This document shows, piece after piece, positions 1 to 7,011 of a stretch of 38,927 nucleotides of DNA. The position numbers were made by a program, and so were the translations under genes. The stretch lies in contig NZ_WJFC01000118.1 of NCBI RefSeq assembly GCF_009725235.1, positions 1 through 38,927 of the forward strand, read 5' to 3'. Positions within the stretch are counted from its first letter, which is position 1. The number at the start of each line of letters is the position of its first letter. The notes beneath the pieces were generated by a model, which had not been told where the DNA came from, made no database searches, and saw only the letters and a program-made list of their open reading frames with translations. Origin of the DNA: Scytonema sp. UIC 10036 (GTDB lineage Bacteria; Cyanobacteriota; Cyanobacteriia; Cyanobacteriales; Nostocaceae).

Positions 1-107
1 TAACAACCAACAACTAACAACCAACAACTAACAACCAACAACCAACAACTAACAACCAACAACTAACAACCAACAACTAACAACTAACAACTAACAACTA
101 ACAACTA
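1..107. repeat. Short tandem repeat, CAACTAA/CAACCAA heptamers
   Basis: The window opens inside a run of 7-base units alternating CAACTAA and CAACCAA, which continues to about six bases before the ATG at 114. This is the STRR type of repeat common in heterocystous cyanobacteria. Each unit contains TAA or lies next to one that does. Because seven is not a multiple of three, the array closes all three forward frames. The complementary form of the same repeat recurs near 31066-31159. The left edge is outside the window. Confidence 0.9.
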
Positions 108-113
108 TCTAAA

Positions 114-1223
114 ATGGCAACCGTTCGTCTAGAAAACATTAAGCGTAGATTTAATAACGTCACCGCTATTGAGGACATCACTCTCGACATACCTGATGGT
201 GAGTTTTGGGTGTTAGTTGGACCATCTGGTTGTGGCAAATCTACAATTTTGCGAACTATCGCTGGTTTGGAAACGGCAACATCTGGCAAACTTTATATTG
301 GGGAAAAGTTGGTTAACAATATTCCCGCAAGACAGCGAGATGTGGCAATGGTATTTCAAAACTACGCCCTCTACCCTCACATGACAGTGGCACAAAACAT
401 TGCTTTTGGGCTGCAAATGCGAAAAGTCGATCCGAAAATCATTCAAGAAAGAGTTATGGTTGTAGCGCGATCGCTTTCTCTAGAACATCTTTTAGAGCGC
501 AAACCCAAGCAACTTTCAGGTGGACAACAGCAGCGTGTTGCTTTGGGAAGAGCGATCGCTCGCGAACCTCAAGTTTTTTTACTTGATGAGCCACTGTCTA
601 ACTTGGATGCTCAATTGCGTGATGATACACGGGCTGAGTTGAAACAACTTCATCAAGAACTGGGAATCACGACTATCTATGTGACTCACGACCAGGTTGA
701 AGCGATGACTTTGGCTGATAAGATAGTAGTTCTCAATCGGGGACGAATTCAACAAATTGGCGCACCCAATACTATCTATTCTCAACCGACAAACCGTATG
801 GTTGCTACTTTCTTGGGAAGCCCTCCCATGAATATTGTACCTGCAAAGTTTACAGGTAATGGCTTTGATGTTATGGGTCAAATATTATCCTGTCCCAATT
901 CTGTTAAGGAAAAATTGCGTCTTGGGGTAGGGCAGAATTTTGATTTGGGTATTCGTCCGGAACATATTTCTCTTGTTGAACCTTCTAGGCGCAGAGAGCA
1001 CCCAGAGGAAGAGTTGAGTGAGTTAACAGTGGAGGTTAAGGTGGTGGAACCTCTGGGACGGGAGACTTTGGTACGGACTGGGTTCCCTGGTACGTCGGTG
1101 ATTTTAAATGTTCAAATTAGTACAGAAGTACTTTCCAAAAGGGGCGATCGCCTTTCTTTAGAATTTAATTTGGATAAGTTATTTGTGTTTGATTCGTCAA
1201 CTGGTGATAAATTATACCCTTAA
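114..1223 (+). CDS. ABC transporter ATP-binding protein, sugar/polyol (MalK/UgpC) type
   Basis: Cytoplasmic ATPase expected to power import of a sugar, polyol or glycerol-phosphate through a membrane permease. Visible motifs are Walker A GPSGCGKST (residues 36-44), Q-loop Q82 in FQNYALYPHM, signature LSGGQQQR (134-141), Walker B VFLLDE (154-159), D-loop SNLD and switch histidine H192 in THDQVEAMT. Residues ~230-365 form the OB/TOBE regulatory domain of the MalK/UgpC subfamily, and 369 residues is the usual length. The binding protein and permeases are not in the window; they may lie to the left, or this may be a shared ATPase. The ATG directly follows the tandem repeat and I see no Shine-Dalgarno sequence, so translation may depend on an unusual leader. 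Substrate is not determinable. Confidence 0.93.
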   Translation: MATVRLENIKRRFNNVTAIEDITLDIPDGEFWVLVGPSGCGKSTILRTIAGLETATSGKLYIGEKLVNNIPARQRDVAMVFQNYALYPHMTVAQNIAFGLQMRKVDPKIIQERVMVVARSLSLEHLLERKPKQLSGGQQQRVALGRAIAREPQVFLLDEPLSNLDAQLRDDTRAELKQLHQELGITTIYVTHDQVEAMTLADKIVVLNRGRIQQIGAPNTIYSQPTNRMVATFLGSPPMNIVPAKFTGNGFDVMGQILSCPNSVKEKLRLGVGQNFDLGIRPEHISLVEPSRRREHPEEELSELTVEVKVVEPLGRETLVRTGFPGTSVILNVQISTEVLSKRGDRLSLEFNLDKLFVFDSSTGDKLYP

Positions 1224-1544
1224 TGAAGATGATGGAAGTTTGTTGTGTGGTGGAGTTTCCTGGTAGGAGGACAAATCAAAATCATTGGGATTTAATTCAG
1301 GTGGAAATATCTGTATTTGCATTTCATAACTTTGGGATTGATGATAAAGCGCGATCGCTTCTTCCAATCTGTAAAACATAATTGGAACCCATCTGTCATT
1401 TTTGTAAAAATAGATAGCAACTTTATCCGTTGTGTTGTCTGCTACTGGTAGCGGACATTGCCAGGGGGACATCATTGAATAAATCAAATGTTTGAATAGG
1501 CGCACGATTTTTCGCTCGAAGCTTGATGATTGAGTTGTCAGCAT
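1212..1544 (-). CDS. Small hypothetical protein, convergent with the ABC ATPase gene
   Basis: A 110-residue protein of unknown function with no signal peptide or membrane segment. The part from residue ~24 onward (MMSPWQCPLPVAD, then IYFYKNDRWVPIMFYRLEEA and MQIQIFPPELNPNDF) has ordinary soluble composition and looks like a genuine coding sequence, probably a small cyanobacterial family. The first ~23 residues are less convincing and no clear ribosome binding site precedes either start, so translation could begin at the MM pair. Its last 12 bases overlap the 3' end of the ABC ATPase gene on the other strand. The functional call is open. Confidence 0.6.
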   Translation of the reverse strand: MLTTQSSSFERKIVRLFKHLIYSMMSPWQCPLPVADNTTDKVAIYFYKNDRWVPIMFYRLEEAIALYHQSQSYEMQIQIFPPELNPNDFDLSSYQETPPHNKLPSSSLRV

Positions 1545-1996
1545 GACTTCATACTTTGGGTAGATAAGCTAAAATCTTAAGAGTGTTTTAATAATCCTGT
1601 GTATTTTTTGAAATCCTCTCTTTCTTGCCTCTGCACTCTACAGAGTTCGGAGTGATTCATTCTAATTTTAGAATTTAGATACGAGTTGTAAAAGTACTGA
1701 TTACTTCTTTCGTGCATAATTTTTCCAGTCAGCAAAATATTGTGGTCAGTTATAGCGCTCGCTCGCTGCGTATAGACTAAAAGTGTTATGCTGTCTCATT
1801 GTTGCGAAGAGCACAAGCTTAAACTTCTTCCCATTGGTATATAAAATTATTCAAAATTAGCCCATAGTTTTACTTCTTTGGGAGTAAATATTTACTCCGG
1901 ATTTGTGAATTCTGTAATGTGAGTCAACATATAAAATCAAGACGCGCCATGGCGCGTCTCTACATAATTCGTATAGCCAACCTACTCTATATTTAT
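1545..1996. other. Intergenic region without a recognisable gene
   Basis: About 450 AT-rich bases between two minus-strand genes. No open frame of convincing composition is present on either strand. It holds a GCGCTCGCTCGCTGCG-like motif near 1755-1770 and the perfect palindrome at 1941-1958. The promoter of the 1212-1544 gene should lie at its left side, but I see no clear -10/-35 pair. Confidence 0.6.
1941..1958. repeat. Perfect 18-bp palindrome GACGCGCCATGGCGCGTC
   Basis: The two 9-base arms are exact reverse complements with no loop, followed by TCTACATAA. Palindromes of the form GTAGAGACGCG...CGCGTCTCTAC are a familiar dispersed repeat of Nostoc-type genomes, and this is probably a short member. 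It lies 38 bases beyond the stop codon of the xisI-like gene, so it could also act as a transcript-end hairpin, although no T-run follows on the minus strand. Confidence 0.75.
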
Positions 1997-2332
1997 TTAA
2001 GCCACTGCATAACCAGTATATTGTCTAGCCTCAGGTGGATGAAATGCCAGAACAATTTTATCTTTAGGCACTCCTGAAGCTACTAAATCATCTGTAATTC
2101 CATCCTCAATCCCATCTCGTTGAATCCAAATCTTGTCATTGATAATTTCAACATCAACTACACAACCGTGAATCCGGAGAGTATCGTGCCAACCCGCAAT
2201 CATTAGCAAATAGTGATTTTCATCTTGGCTAACAACAACTTCAGATTTAATTTCACCATAAGCATAGGGAATGTCAGCATGCTCCTTAAGAATTTTATAA
2301 ATAGTCTCTCGATATTTTTTTAATGTATCCAC
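1997..2332 (-). CDS. xisI: XisI family protein, without XisH
   Basis: A 111-residue protein with family-wide features of XisI (fdxN-element excision controlling factor): MDTLKKYRETIYKILKEHA at the start, then a tryptophan and RIHGCVVDVEI core, IWIQRDGIEDGI, and the C-terminal FHPPEARQYTGYAVA. XisI was named for its role with XisF and XisH in excising the fdxN element in heterocysts. Most cyanobacterial genomes carry many xisH-xisI pairs of unknown purpose. Translation starts at a GTG at 2332, supported by AAAGGAGA about eight bases upstream. The xisH partner that normally precedes it is absent; the next gene upstream is the Imm30-like one. No excision element is visible, so a role in DNA rearrangement here is unsupported. 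Confidence 0.88.
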   Translation of the reverse strand: MDTLKKYRETIYKILKEHADIPYAYGEIKSEVVVSQDENHYLLMIAGWHDTLRIHGCVVDVEIINDKIWIQRDGIEDGITDDLVASGVPKDKIVLAFHPPEARQYTGYAVA

Positions 2333-2524
2333 TCAGAAATCTCCTTTGTTTGTGTTTGAAATACTATTAACTGAGCTAAGTAAGTTTGCGAGAAAAACCC
2401 AACTATGTAACGAGAATTAGAATTTGTTTGGCTTGTAGTAGCGCTGTCTTCGCATGCATCAGAACTACAAACCAGTAACAATTATTTGCACCCACTTACT
2501 GAATGTTTCCTTCAATAACATTAG

Positions 2525-2947
2525 CTATGTATTAACAGGCTGACATTGCCGTGTCATTTCTGTTAGTAAGTGATTAACAGTATCGCGCTTTAAGGAGTCA
2601 ACAGAATTTAACATATCTTTATATAAAAAATAGGCTAGCTCATCATTCAAGATACGATCGTGAAGTATCTTTGTCCATTCAGGTGCTGAAGTTGCCAAAT
2701 TAGGAATGACATCAATAAAGGCTTGTAACTGCTCTTTTACATCAAAAGATTCTAAAAAGTGAATGAGACGAAACATAACTTCCTGGTGCTGACATTCATC
2801 GTCCAATACTAAATGTAGTTCTCTCAAATATTTACTATTAGGATTCTCCACCAGTTCCATTAAAGCATTTTCAAAAGCTGTAACTTCTTCACGGCATCGC
2901 ATTAATTTATTAGCTTTCAAGACGCTAATTAATGTATTTTCATCCAT
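2525..2947 (-). CDS. Imm30-like immunity protein
   Basis: A 140-residue acidic, helical, soluble protein. The pattern LHLVLDDECQHQEVMFRLIH, then F-D-V-KEQ, a proline-containing loop before PEWTKILHDRILND and a C-terminal helix matches my memory of the Imm30 family, immunity proteins that neutralise toxin domains of polymorphic toxin systems. It starts 11 bases after the stop of the toxin-like gene at 2959-3414 on the same strand, the spacing expected for a toxin/immunity pair. The ribosome site is weak (GAGGAT). A frameshifted relic of a paralogue lies at 4743-4793, upstream of the next cassette. Family assignment is by motif memory, so moderate confidence. Confidence 0.65.
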   Translation of the reverse strand: MDENTLISVLKANKLMRCREEVTAFENALMELVENPNSKYLRELHLVLDDECQHQEVMFRLIHFLESFDVKEQLQAFIDVIPNLATSAPEWTKILHDRILNDELAYFLYKDMLNSVDSLKRDTVNHLLTEMTRQCQPVNT

Positions 2948-2958
2948 TGTTTAATCCT

Positions 2959-3414
2959 CTACTTATCAAAAATCCCCTGCCATCTCAATTTGTTTTGTCT
3001 AATGACTTGTTGTAAACTCCGCTTAATCTCCAAATTATAAAGTTTTTGACTTCGATATATCGATCGTACATCCCATACCTCACGAGCCAGAGCTTGTCTT
3101 GGAGATAAACTTAAATTGGGGGACTGTCCATAGGATAGAGTTTGCCGATGGCGTCCACCCATACCTGGATATAAATGCTCCATCATATTGAGTGCAATAG
3201 ATAAAAAATTTATGGAACCGCAGCCTGTAGCAGACGAACGCGGATAAATTTGTTCTTCAATAAGAGTGAAAATTGCTAGACAAGCAAGCAGCAATGAACG
3301 ATCTTCAAAAGGCAATGTCTCTCTACGCGCAACAAGGAAGACAAGATGCTTATAAAAAAGCACTTCAAAGACTTCAAAATCTTTAGTATAACTAAATCTA
3401 AGAAAGTTCGGCAC
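2959..3414 (-). CDS. Putative polymorphic-toxin C-terminal domain, possibly a remnant
   Basis: A 151-residue protein whose second half has the look of a toxin tip: MGGRHRQTLSYG, then LSLSPRQALAREVWDVRSIY and LQQVIRQNK near the end, rich in Arg, His and Tyr. That GRHR-to-IY layout resembles C-terminal domains I associate with large polymorphic toxins; I cannot name the enzyme class. The first ~80 residues are hydrophobic and may be non-native sequence joined to the domain. The start is a GTG directly after an in-frame TAA, with little ribosome-site support. The Imm30-like gene follows 11 bases downstream. It could be an orphan toxin module, a decayed fragment, or an unrelated small protein. 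Confidence 0.45.
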   Translation of the reverse strand: MPNFLRFSYTKDFEVFEVLFYKHLVFLVARRETLPFEDRSLLLACLAIFTLIEEQIYPRSSATGCGSINFLSIALNMMEHLYPGMGGRHRQTLSYGQSPNLSLSPRQALAREVWDVRSIYRSQKLYNLEIKRSLQQVIRQNKLRWQGIFDK

Positions 3415-3460
3415 TTACCACCAAGCGATTAAACCTATGTCTTTCATAGGTAGTAGAGTT

Positions 3461-3997
3461 TTAGGATGCAGAAACCTTAGACGACTGTGGTTCTTGAGTA
3501 ACGTCCTCTGATGTAGCACCTTTAGAAGACATTAAATTAGTTGAATTAGCAATTGTTCTGTCCTGCTTATTTTTGACATTTGGCACAAGCTCTAAATCAT
3601 ATAATGGCAACTCTCCCATTTTACGAAGAGTAGCCAGTGCTTCCAGTACACCTTCGACACCACCCCGACTTTTTACACCAGCAGAAGCAGCCAACAACGC
3701 GAATTCTTCTGTATCAAAAGGTCGGACAACATTATGCAAGCGTACTGGCTCACTATGACCAAGCGCCGCACGTTCTGCAACCAAAGCTTTGACAGCTAAC
3801 CAACGAATTTCTCCAAAGCGATATGGTAACATGACAATACATGGTGTAATGTCATTCAACAAAGCCTCTAGATGTGATAGTACTCGTTCATCTTGTGAAG
3901 GGTCTTGGCATAAAGTCTTTAATGTAGCAACACGTATGGATACATCTGAACTAAACAAATCCTCAACTAATTCTTGAAATTCATTATCGTTCAACAT
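3461..3997 (-). CDS. HEAT-repeat-like protein, candidate immunity protein
   Basis: A 178-residue soluble protein. Residues 1-130 suggest HEAT-like helical repeats: DLFSSDVSIRVATLKTLCQ, then LSHLEALLND and RWLAVKALVAERAALG. The last ~45 residues are low-complexity, rich in Ser, Thr and Asn, and probably disordered. GAGAGGAAA about three bases before the ATG supports the start. It lies 51 bases downstream of the toxin-like gene 4049-4702 on the same strand, and precedes a second toxin-like/immunity pair. By position it is a candidate immunity protein for that first toxin-like gene. HEAT-like immunity proteins are known, but nothing in the sequence proves the role. Confidence 0.55.
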   Translation of the reverse strand: MLNDNEFQELVEDLFSSDVSIRVATLKTLCQDPSQDERVLSHLEALLNDITPCIVMLPYRFGEIRWLAVKALVAERAALGHSEPVRLHNVVRPFDTEEFALLAASAGVKSRGGVEGVLEALATLRKMGELPLYDLELVPNVKNKQDRTIANSTNLMSSKGATSEDVTQEPQSSKVSAS

Positions 3998-4048
3998 AGT
4001 TTTCCTCTCAATGAAGTCTAACAGAGATACTGTTTAAAATAAGTCGTT

Positions 4049-4702
4049 TTAAAGAGAATTTAGTTTTATTTGTTTGACTGCTCTAACCAACTCAGCAAGT
4101 GTTGGATTTATGGTAAATCCCAATCGCATTCGCTGGTTACGATTAAGTTCGGCGATTTCTTGACTGCGTAGTTGCCAATCACTAAAGTTTGGATGTTCCT
4201 CCAGAGGTACTCCGTCTACCAACATATATCTATGCGCTTCATCTCTGTTCGGATCTATTGCTGCTGCTAAAAATCGAGAAATAGAAATTTTGCCTTTAGT
4301 TGCAACGGACACTTGGTCGGCAACAAATTGATACTCAACTTCCAGTGCTTTCCCATGGGCTTGGATATAGTAGTCTTGGAAATCAGCTTGCCATTGTCTT
4401 TTTTGTTTGCGTGTCATGTTATCCCAACCGATGCCTATGAAATCAAAACCAGTTTGTTGCTTAATGCCTAGCAATTCCTCAACTTCTGCGATTTCATGAA
4501 CAAGGTAACGAGCATCATTGATAGTGCCTTTTCCATTTGCTATCCTTGTCCACGAGTAGTAGTTATCAGGAGTAAAACTAATCCCTGGACTATCAAAGTT
4601 ATAGCGTGTGGCTCCAGCCAATCTCGTCAATTCCAGCACAGCCGCCACTACGTAGTTGTACCACCTCAGTAGTTGGCTCAGTCGCTGTTTCCAAAACTTC
4701 AT
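4049..4702 (-). CDS. Putative toxin domain with a His-Glu motif
   Basis: A 217-residue protein. Residues 1-28 form a mildly hydrophobic helix; from ~29 onward the sequence resembles a polymorphic-toxin C-terminal domain: ATRYNFDSPG, then NGKGTINDARYLVHEIAEVE with a conserved-looking H-E-x-x-E, and AHGKALEVEYQFVADQV. Similar combinations of a yLvHElaE segment followed by an AH..AL..E segment occur, as I recall, at the C-termini of large secreted toxins. The enzyme activity is unknown; His and Glu could bind metal, which is inference. AGGGAAAG immediately before the ATG supports the start. No large N-terminal delivery protein is attached, so it is either an orphan module or a remnant. Confidence 0.45.
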   Translation of the reverse strand: MKFWKQRLSQLLRWYNYVVAAVLELTRLAGATRYNFDSPGISFTPDNYYSWTRIANGKGTINDARYLVHEIAEVEELLGIKQQTGFDFIGIGWDNMTRKQKRQWQADFQDYYIQAHGKALEVEYQFVADQVSVATKGKISISRFLAAAIDPNRDEAHRYMLVDGVPLEEHPNFSDWQLRSQEIAELNRNQRMRLGFTINPTLAELVRAVKQIKLNSL

Positions 4703-4742
4703 CTTTCCCTGCTCCCTGGCTAACCATGGTAATCAACTATCA

Positions 4743-4793
4743 AAGGAGTCAAAAGAATTAACATATCTTTATATGAAGAATAGGCTAACTCAG
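4743..4793 (-). pseudogene. Relic of an imm30-like gene
   Basis: These ~50 bases match 2592-2642 inside the Imm30-like gene at about 46 of 51 positions and in the same orientation. Read on the minus strand the relic gives ELAYSSYKDML where the intact gene gives ELAYFLYKDML. A single-base deletion follows, after which SFDSF matches SVDSL in another frame. It sits just upstream of the toxin-like gene at 4049-4702, where the immunity gene of a preceding cassette would be expected. It is not translatable as a gene. Confidence 0.75.
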
Positions 4794-4872
4794 GATAACA
4801 TAAAAACACACAAAAGCACACAATTAGACAAAAAAAGACGTGCTCAACCAAGATCTAGCTTTGTAGCAAGGA
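4767..4872. repeat. Dispersed ~100-bp repeat, copy A
   Basis: The segment from CTTTATATGAAGAATAGGCT to GATCTAGCTTTGTAGCAAGG recurs with substitutions and a few small gaps at 10721-10815. Shared blocks include AACATAAAAACACA and ACCAAGATCTAG. The left 25 bases overlap the imm30 relic; the rest has no coding potential I can see. In both places the right edge (CAAGG) is where sequence similarity stops. The neighbouring bases 4925-4960 contain a GCGATCGC and a GCGCAAGCCGTACCCGGC stretch typical of other cyanobacterial intergenic repeats. Confidence 0.75.
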
Positions 4873-5036
4873 GAGAAGTGTATAACGATTTGGCAGTAAA
4901 TCATGCTATGGCGGTTCATCAGCAGAGCGATCGCTTCGGCGCAAGCCGTACCCGGCTTATCGCGTTCAAACTTCTTTATAAAGGCGCAAAAAGTTGTTGT
5001 GAATATAAAGTCAAAATAGGAGTGGAGGTCACAACT

Positions 5037-5273
5037 ATGCTAAATTTAACGTTAACAAATTCACAAATTGTTGAATTAGTCAAGCAATTGCCACAAGAAC
5101 AGCAAATAGAAGTGTTCAAATTTCTGTTAAATCAAAATTGGGCTAACTGGTTGTATTTGTCCCACGATAGCGAAGAACGGGTGCGAAAAGTTGCAACACA
5201 ACGAGGTCGAGACTGGAATGTAATGACAGAGGATGAACGTGAGGAGTTCACTGAAGAAGTCTTGCATGAATAA
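5037..5273 (+). CDS. VapB-type antitoxin-like protein
   Basis: A 78-residue acidic protein: LTLTNSQIVELVKQLPQEQQ at the N-terminus, then FLLNQNWANW, and the highly charged end VRKVATQRGRDWNVMTEDER. This is the layout of the small cyanobacterial antitoxins encoded directly before PIN-domain (VapC) toxins. The ATG at 5037 has GGAGG eight bases upstream, which decides the start; a longer in-frame extension back to 4656 crosses repeat and relic sequence and is not a gene. Nine bases downstream begins the first nine codons of a PIN toxin, after which the frame is lost. The antitoxin thus survives without its toxin. It would normally bind the toxin and repress its own promoter. Confidence 0.72.
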   Translation: MLNLTLTNSQIVELVKQLPQEQQIEVFKFLLNQNWANWLYLSHDSEERVRKVATQRGRDWNVMTEDEREEFTEEVLHE

Positions 5274-5282
5274 AGATTGACC

Positions 5283-5309
5283 ATGCGTGTTGTGTTTGAC
5301 ACTAATACA
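5283..5309 (+). pseudogene. PIN-domain toxin (vapC-like) gene, truncated after nine codons
   Basis: Nine codons give MRVVFDTNT, the standard start of cyanobacterial PIN toxins, including the first catalytic Asp of the D-T-N motif. At 5310 the frame switches to unrelated sequence (DAKSLKYRILLVRL and a stop at 5352-5354). The remaining ~120 residues of a PIN domain are not found downstream. The break coincides with where the left end of the IscB element should lie, so insertion (with later loss of the distal part) is the simplest explanation. Confidence 0.7.
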
Positions 5310-5626
5310 GATGCCAAATCCTTGAAATACCGTATCCTGTTAGTCCGGTTATGAAAGTTCGTAGAGAAGTAGGCAAAACGAAGCGATTCGTAGTAAATCG
5401 AAGCAATTCGGTTAACTGACTTCACCATGACTCAGCATAGAACTGTTTATTCTATGTTATCCTTTTGGATTTCAGTCCGCTTTTAAATCATGACTTAATG
5501 AGATTAGCCAGTCTCAAGCGTCGAGGGAGGAACATGGCTACTTTGCTATAGTGCAACACCGAACCTTTTTGAGAAGTTTAAAAGCAGTGTCAAGGCAAAC
5601 TATACCCCAATCGGGAGATTCATCAA
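5310..5626 (+). ncRNA. Candidate omega RNA (guide RNA scaffold) of the IscB element
   Basis: Non-coding region of ~317 bases directly upstream of iscB on the same strand, the place where IscB omega RNAs are encoded. It is rich in inverted repeats: CATAGAA...TTCTATG with a 7-base loop (5434-5454), GAGA...TCTC near 5500-5516, and CGAA/TTCG pairs near 5378-5410. It ends in a short purine-rich stretch (CGGGAG) before the ATG. In this family the guide lies at the 5' end of the RNA and comes from the sequence flanking the element, here predicted as 5294-5309 in the broken PIN gene. RNA boundaries are inferred, not visible. Confidence 0.55.
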
Positions 5627-6976
5627 ATGATGATTACCAATTCTGTATTTGTTTTCAGCAAGAATGGCAAAATACTAAAACCAACAACACCAGCAAGAGC
5701 GAGAATTCTACAATCTATTGGCAAAGCTAAAAAACTCAAGTCGTTCCCATTTACTCTAATTTTGGATAAGGATGTTGATGAAAATGTAGAATCCTATTTA
5801 GAACTGAGAATCGACCCAGGAAGCCGCTATACAGGAATGAGCTTAGTGGATTTAAATAAGAATGAAGTCGTTTGGGCGATGGAATTAGAACATCGAGGAT
5901 TAGCAATTAAAATGGAATTAATCAAGAGAGCAGGTGTTCGACGTTCTAGAAGAACCAGAAGACTTCGCTATCGCAAAAAGAGATTTGACCGCAAAAAGCC
6001 AGATGGTTGGCTAGCACCCAGTTTGCGGCATCGGTTGTTAACCACTCAGACTTGGATTAAACGATTGCTGAAAATAGCTCCAATTAAATCAATTGCAATT
6101 GAATCGGTTAAATTCGACTTGCAAAAAATGGAGACACCAGACATAGAAGGCATTGAATACCAGCAGGGGACACTACGGGGTTACACCTTACGCGAAGCAC
6201 TTCTAGAACACTGGGGTAGAGAGTGTGTTTATTGCGGTAACACAGACGTACCCTTACAGATTGAGCATATTAATGCACGTAGCAAGGGAGGCAGTGACCG
6301 ATTCTCAAACCTGACTTTATCTTGTGAAAAATGCAATCAGAAAAAAGGCAATAAGCCAGTAGAGCAATTTCTCAAAGAGCAACCGGAAATTCTCCAAAAA
6401 ATTAAATCACATCAGAAAAAGTCATTAAGTGATGCTGCGGCTGTTAACTCTACCCGTAAAGCCATATTTGAAATGGCACAGCAATTCGGATTACCAGTTA
6501 TCAGTGGTGATGGTGCATCTACTAAAATGATTCGTATTCAAAGCGGATTACTCAAAGCCCATTGGATTGACAGTAGTTGTGTAGCAACGTTGTCCATAGT
6601 TAAATTGCGAATTTGTCAACCATTACGAGTTACTTGTACTGGACATGGGACAAGACAGGTACAAAGGGTCAATGCTAAAGGTTTTCCCGCCATAGCCAGC
6701 ATCAAAAACAATCCCATTACTGGTAAAAAAGAAGTTAAGCTAGTTAGCAAAAATCAGAAATATACTCATGCAACCGCAGGTGATTATGTGATTTGCAATT
6801 TGCTCAAAGATCGGAAACACATTAAAGCGGGAATTTATCGAGCTAGAATTAAAACTCCCACGCCTAAAGGAGTAGAGGTGCTAATTAGCACACGTCGCAT
6901 TTCTGTAGATCGACAATACGTCAAACTTATTCATCGTTCTGACGGTTATGAATACAGTTTTACTACGATTGACTAA
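5627..6976 (+). CDS. iscB: IscB RNA-guided RuvC-HNH endonuclease
   Basis: IscB, the transposon-encoded ancestor group of Cas9, uses an omega RNA to cut DNA. Domains in order: N-terminal PLMP-like region (1-50); RuvC-I with D63 in RIDPGSRYTG; arginine-rich bridge helix (~104-122, RRSRRTRRLRYRKKRF); RuvC-II E159 in IAIES; HNH domain with C200-x2-C203, IEH at 212-214, N228 and C233-x2-C236; RuvC-III with H312 and D315 in AHWID; then a ~120-residue C-terminal TAM-interaction region. The 449-residue length is normal and all catalytic residues are present, so it appears intact. No TnpA transposase is nearby, so mobility would need a transposase in trans. AATCGGGAG a few bases before the ATG may serve as ribosome site. 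It sits between a broken PIN gene and a 5'-truncated binding-protein gene. Confidence 0.9.
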   Translation: MMITNSVFVFSKNGKILKPTTPARARILQSIGKAKKLKSFPFTLILDKDVDENVESYLELRIDPGSRYTGMSLVDLNKNEVVWAMELEHRGLAIKMELIKRAGVRRSRRTRRLRYRKKRFDRKKPDGWLAPSLRHRLLTTQTWIKRLLKIAPIKSIAIESVKFDLQKMETPDIEGIEYQQGTLRGYTLREALLEHWGRECVYCGNTDVPLQIEHINARSKGGSDRFSNLTLSCEKCNQKKGNKPVEQFLKEQPEILQKIKSHQKKSLSDAAAVNSTRKAIFEMAQQFGLPVISGDGASTKMIRIQSGLLKAHWIDSSCVATLSIVKLRICQPLRVTCTGHGTRQVQRVNAKGFPAIASIKNNPITGKKEVKLVSKNQKYTHATAGDYVICNLLKDRKHIKAGIYRARIKTPTPKGVEVLISTRRISVDRQYVKLIHRSDGYEYSFTTID

Positions 6977-7011
6977 GATTTACTACGTTTTAGCGTTATT
7001 TGATAGCATGA

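Noticed and set aside
1997..2332. An fdxN-type excision element
   Set aside because: Only an XisI-like gene is present; no recombinase, no xisH and no element borders.
4656..5036. N-terminal extension of the antitoxin gene
   Set aside because: It crosses antisense toxin-gene sequence, the imm30 relic and a dispersed repeat; a strong GGAGG precedes the internal ATG at 5037.
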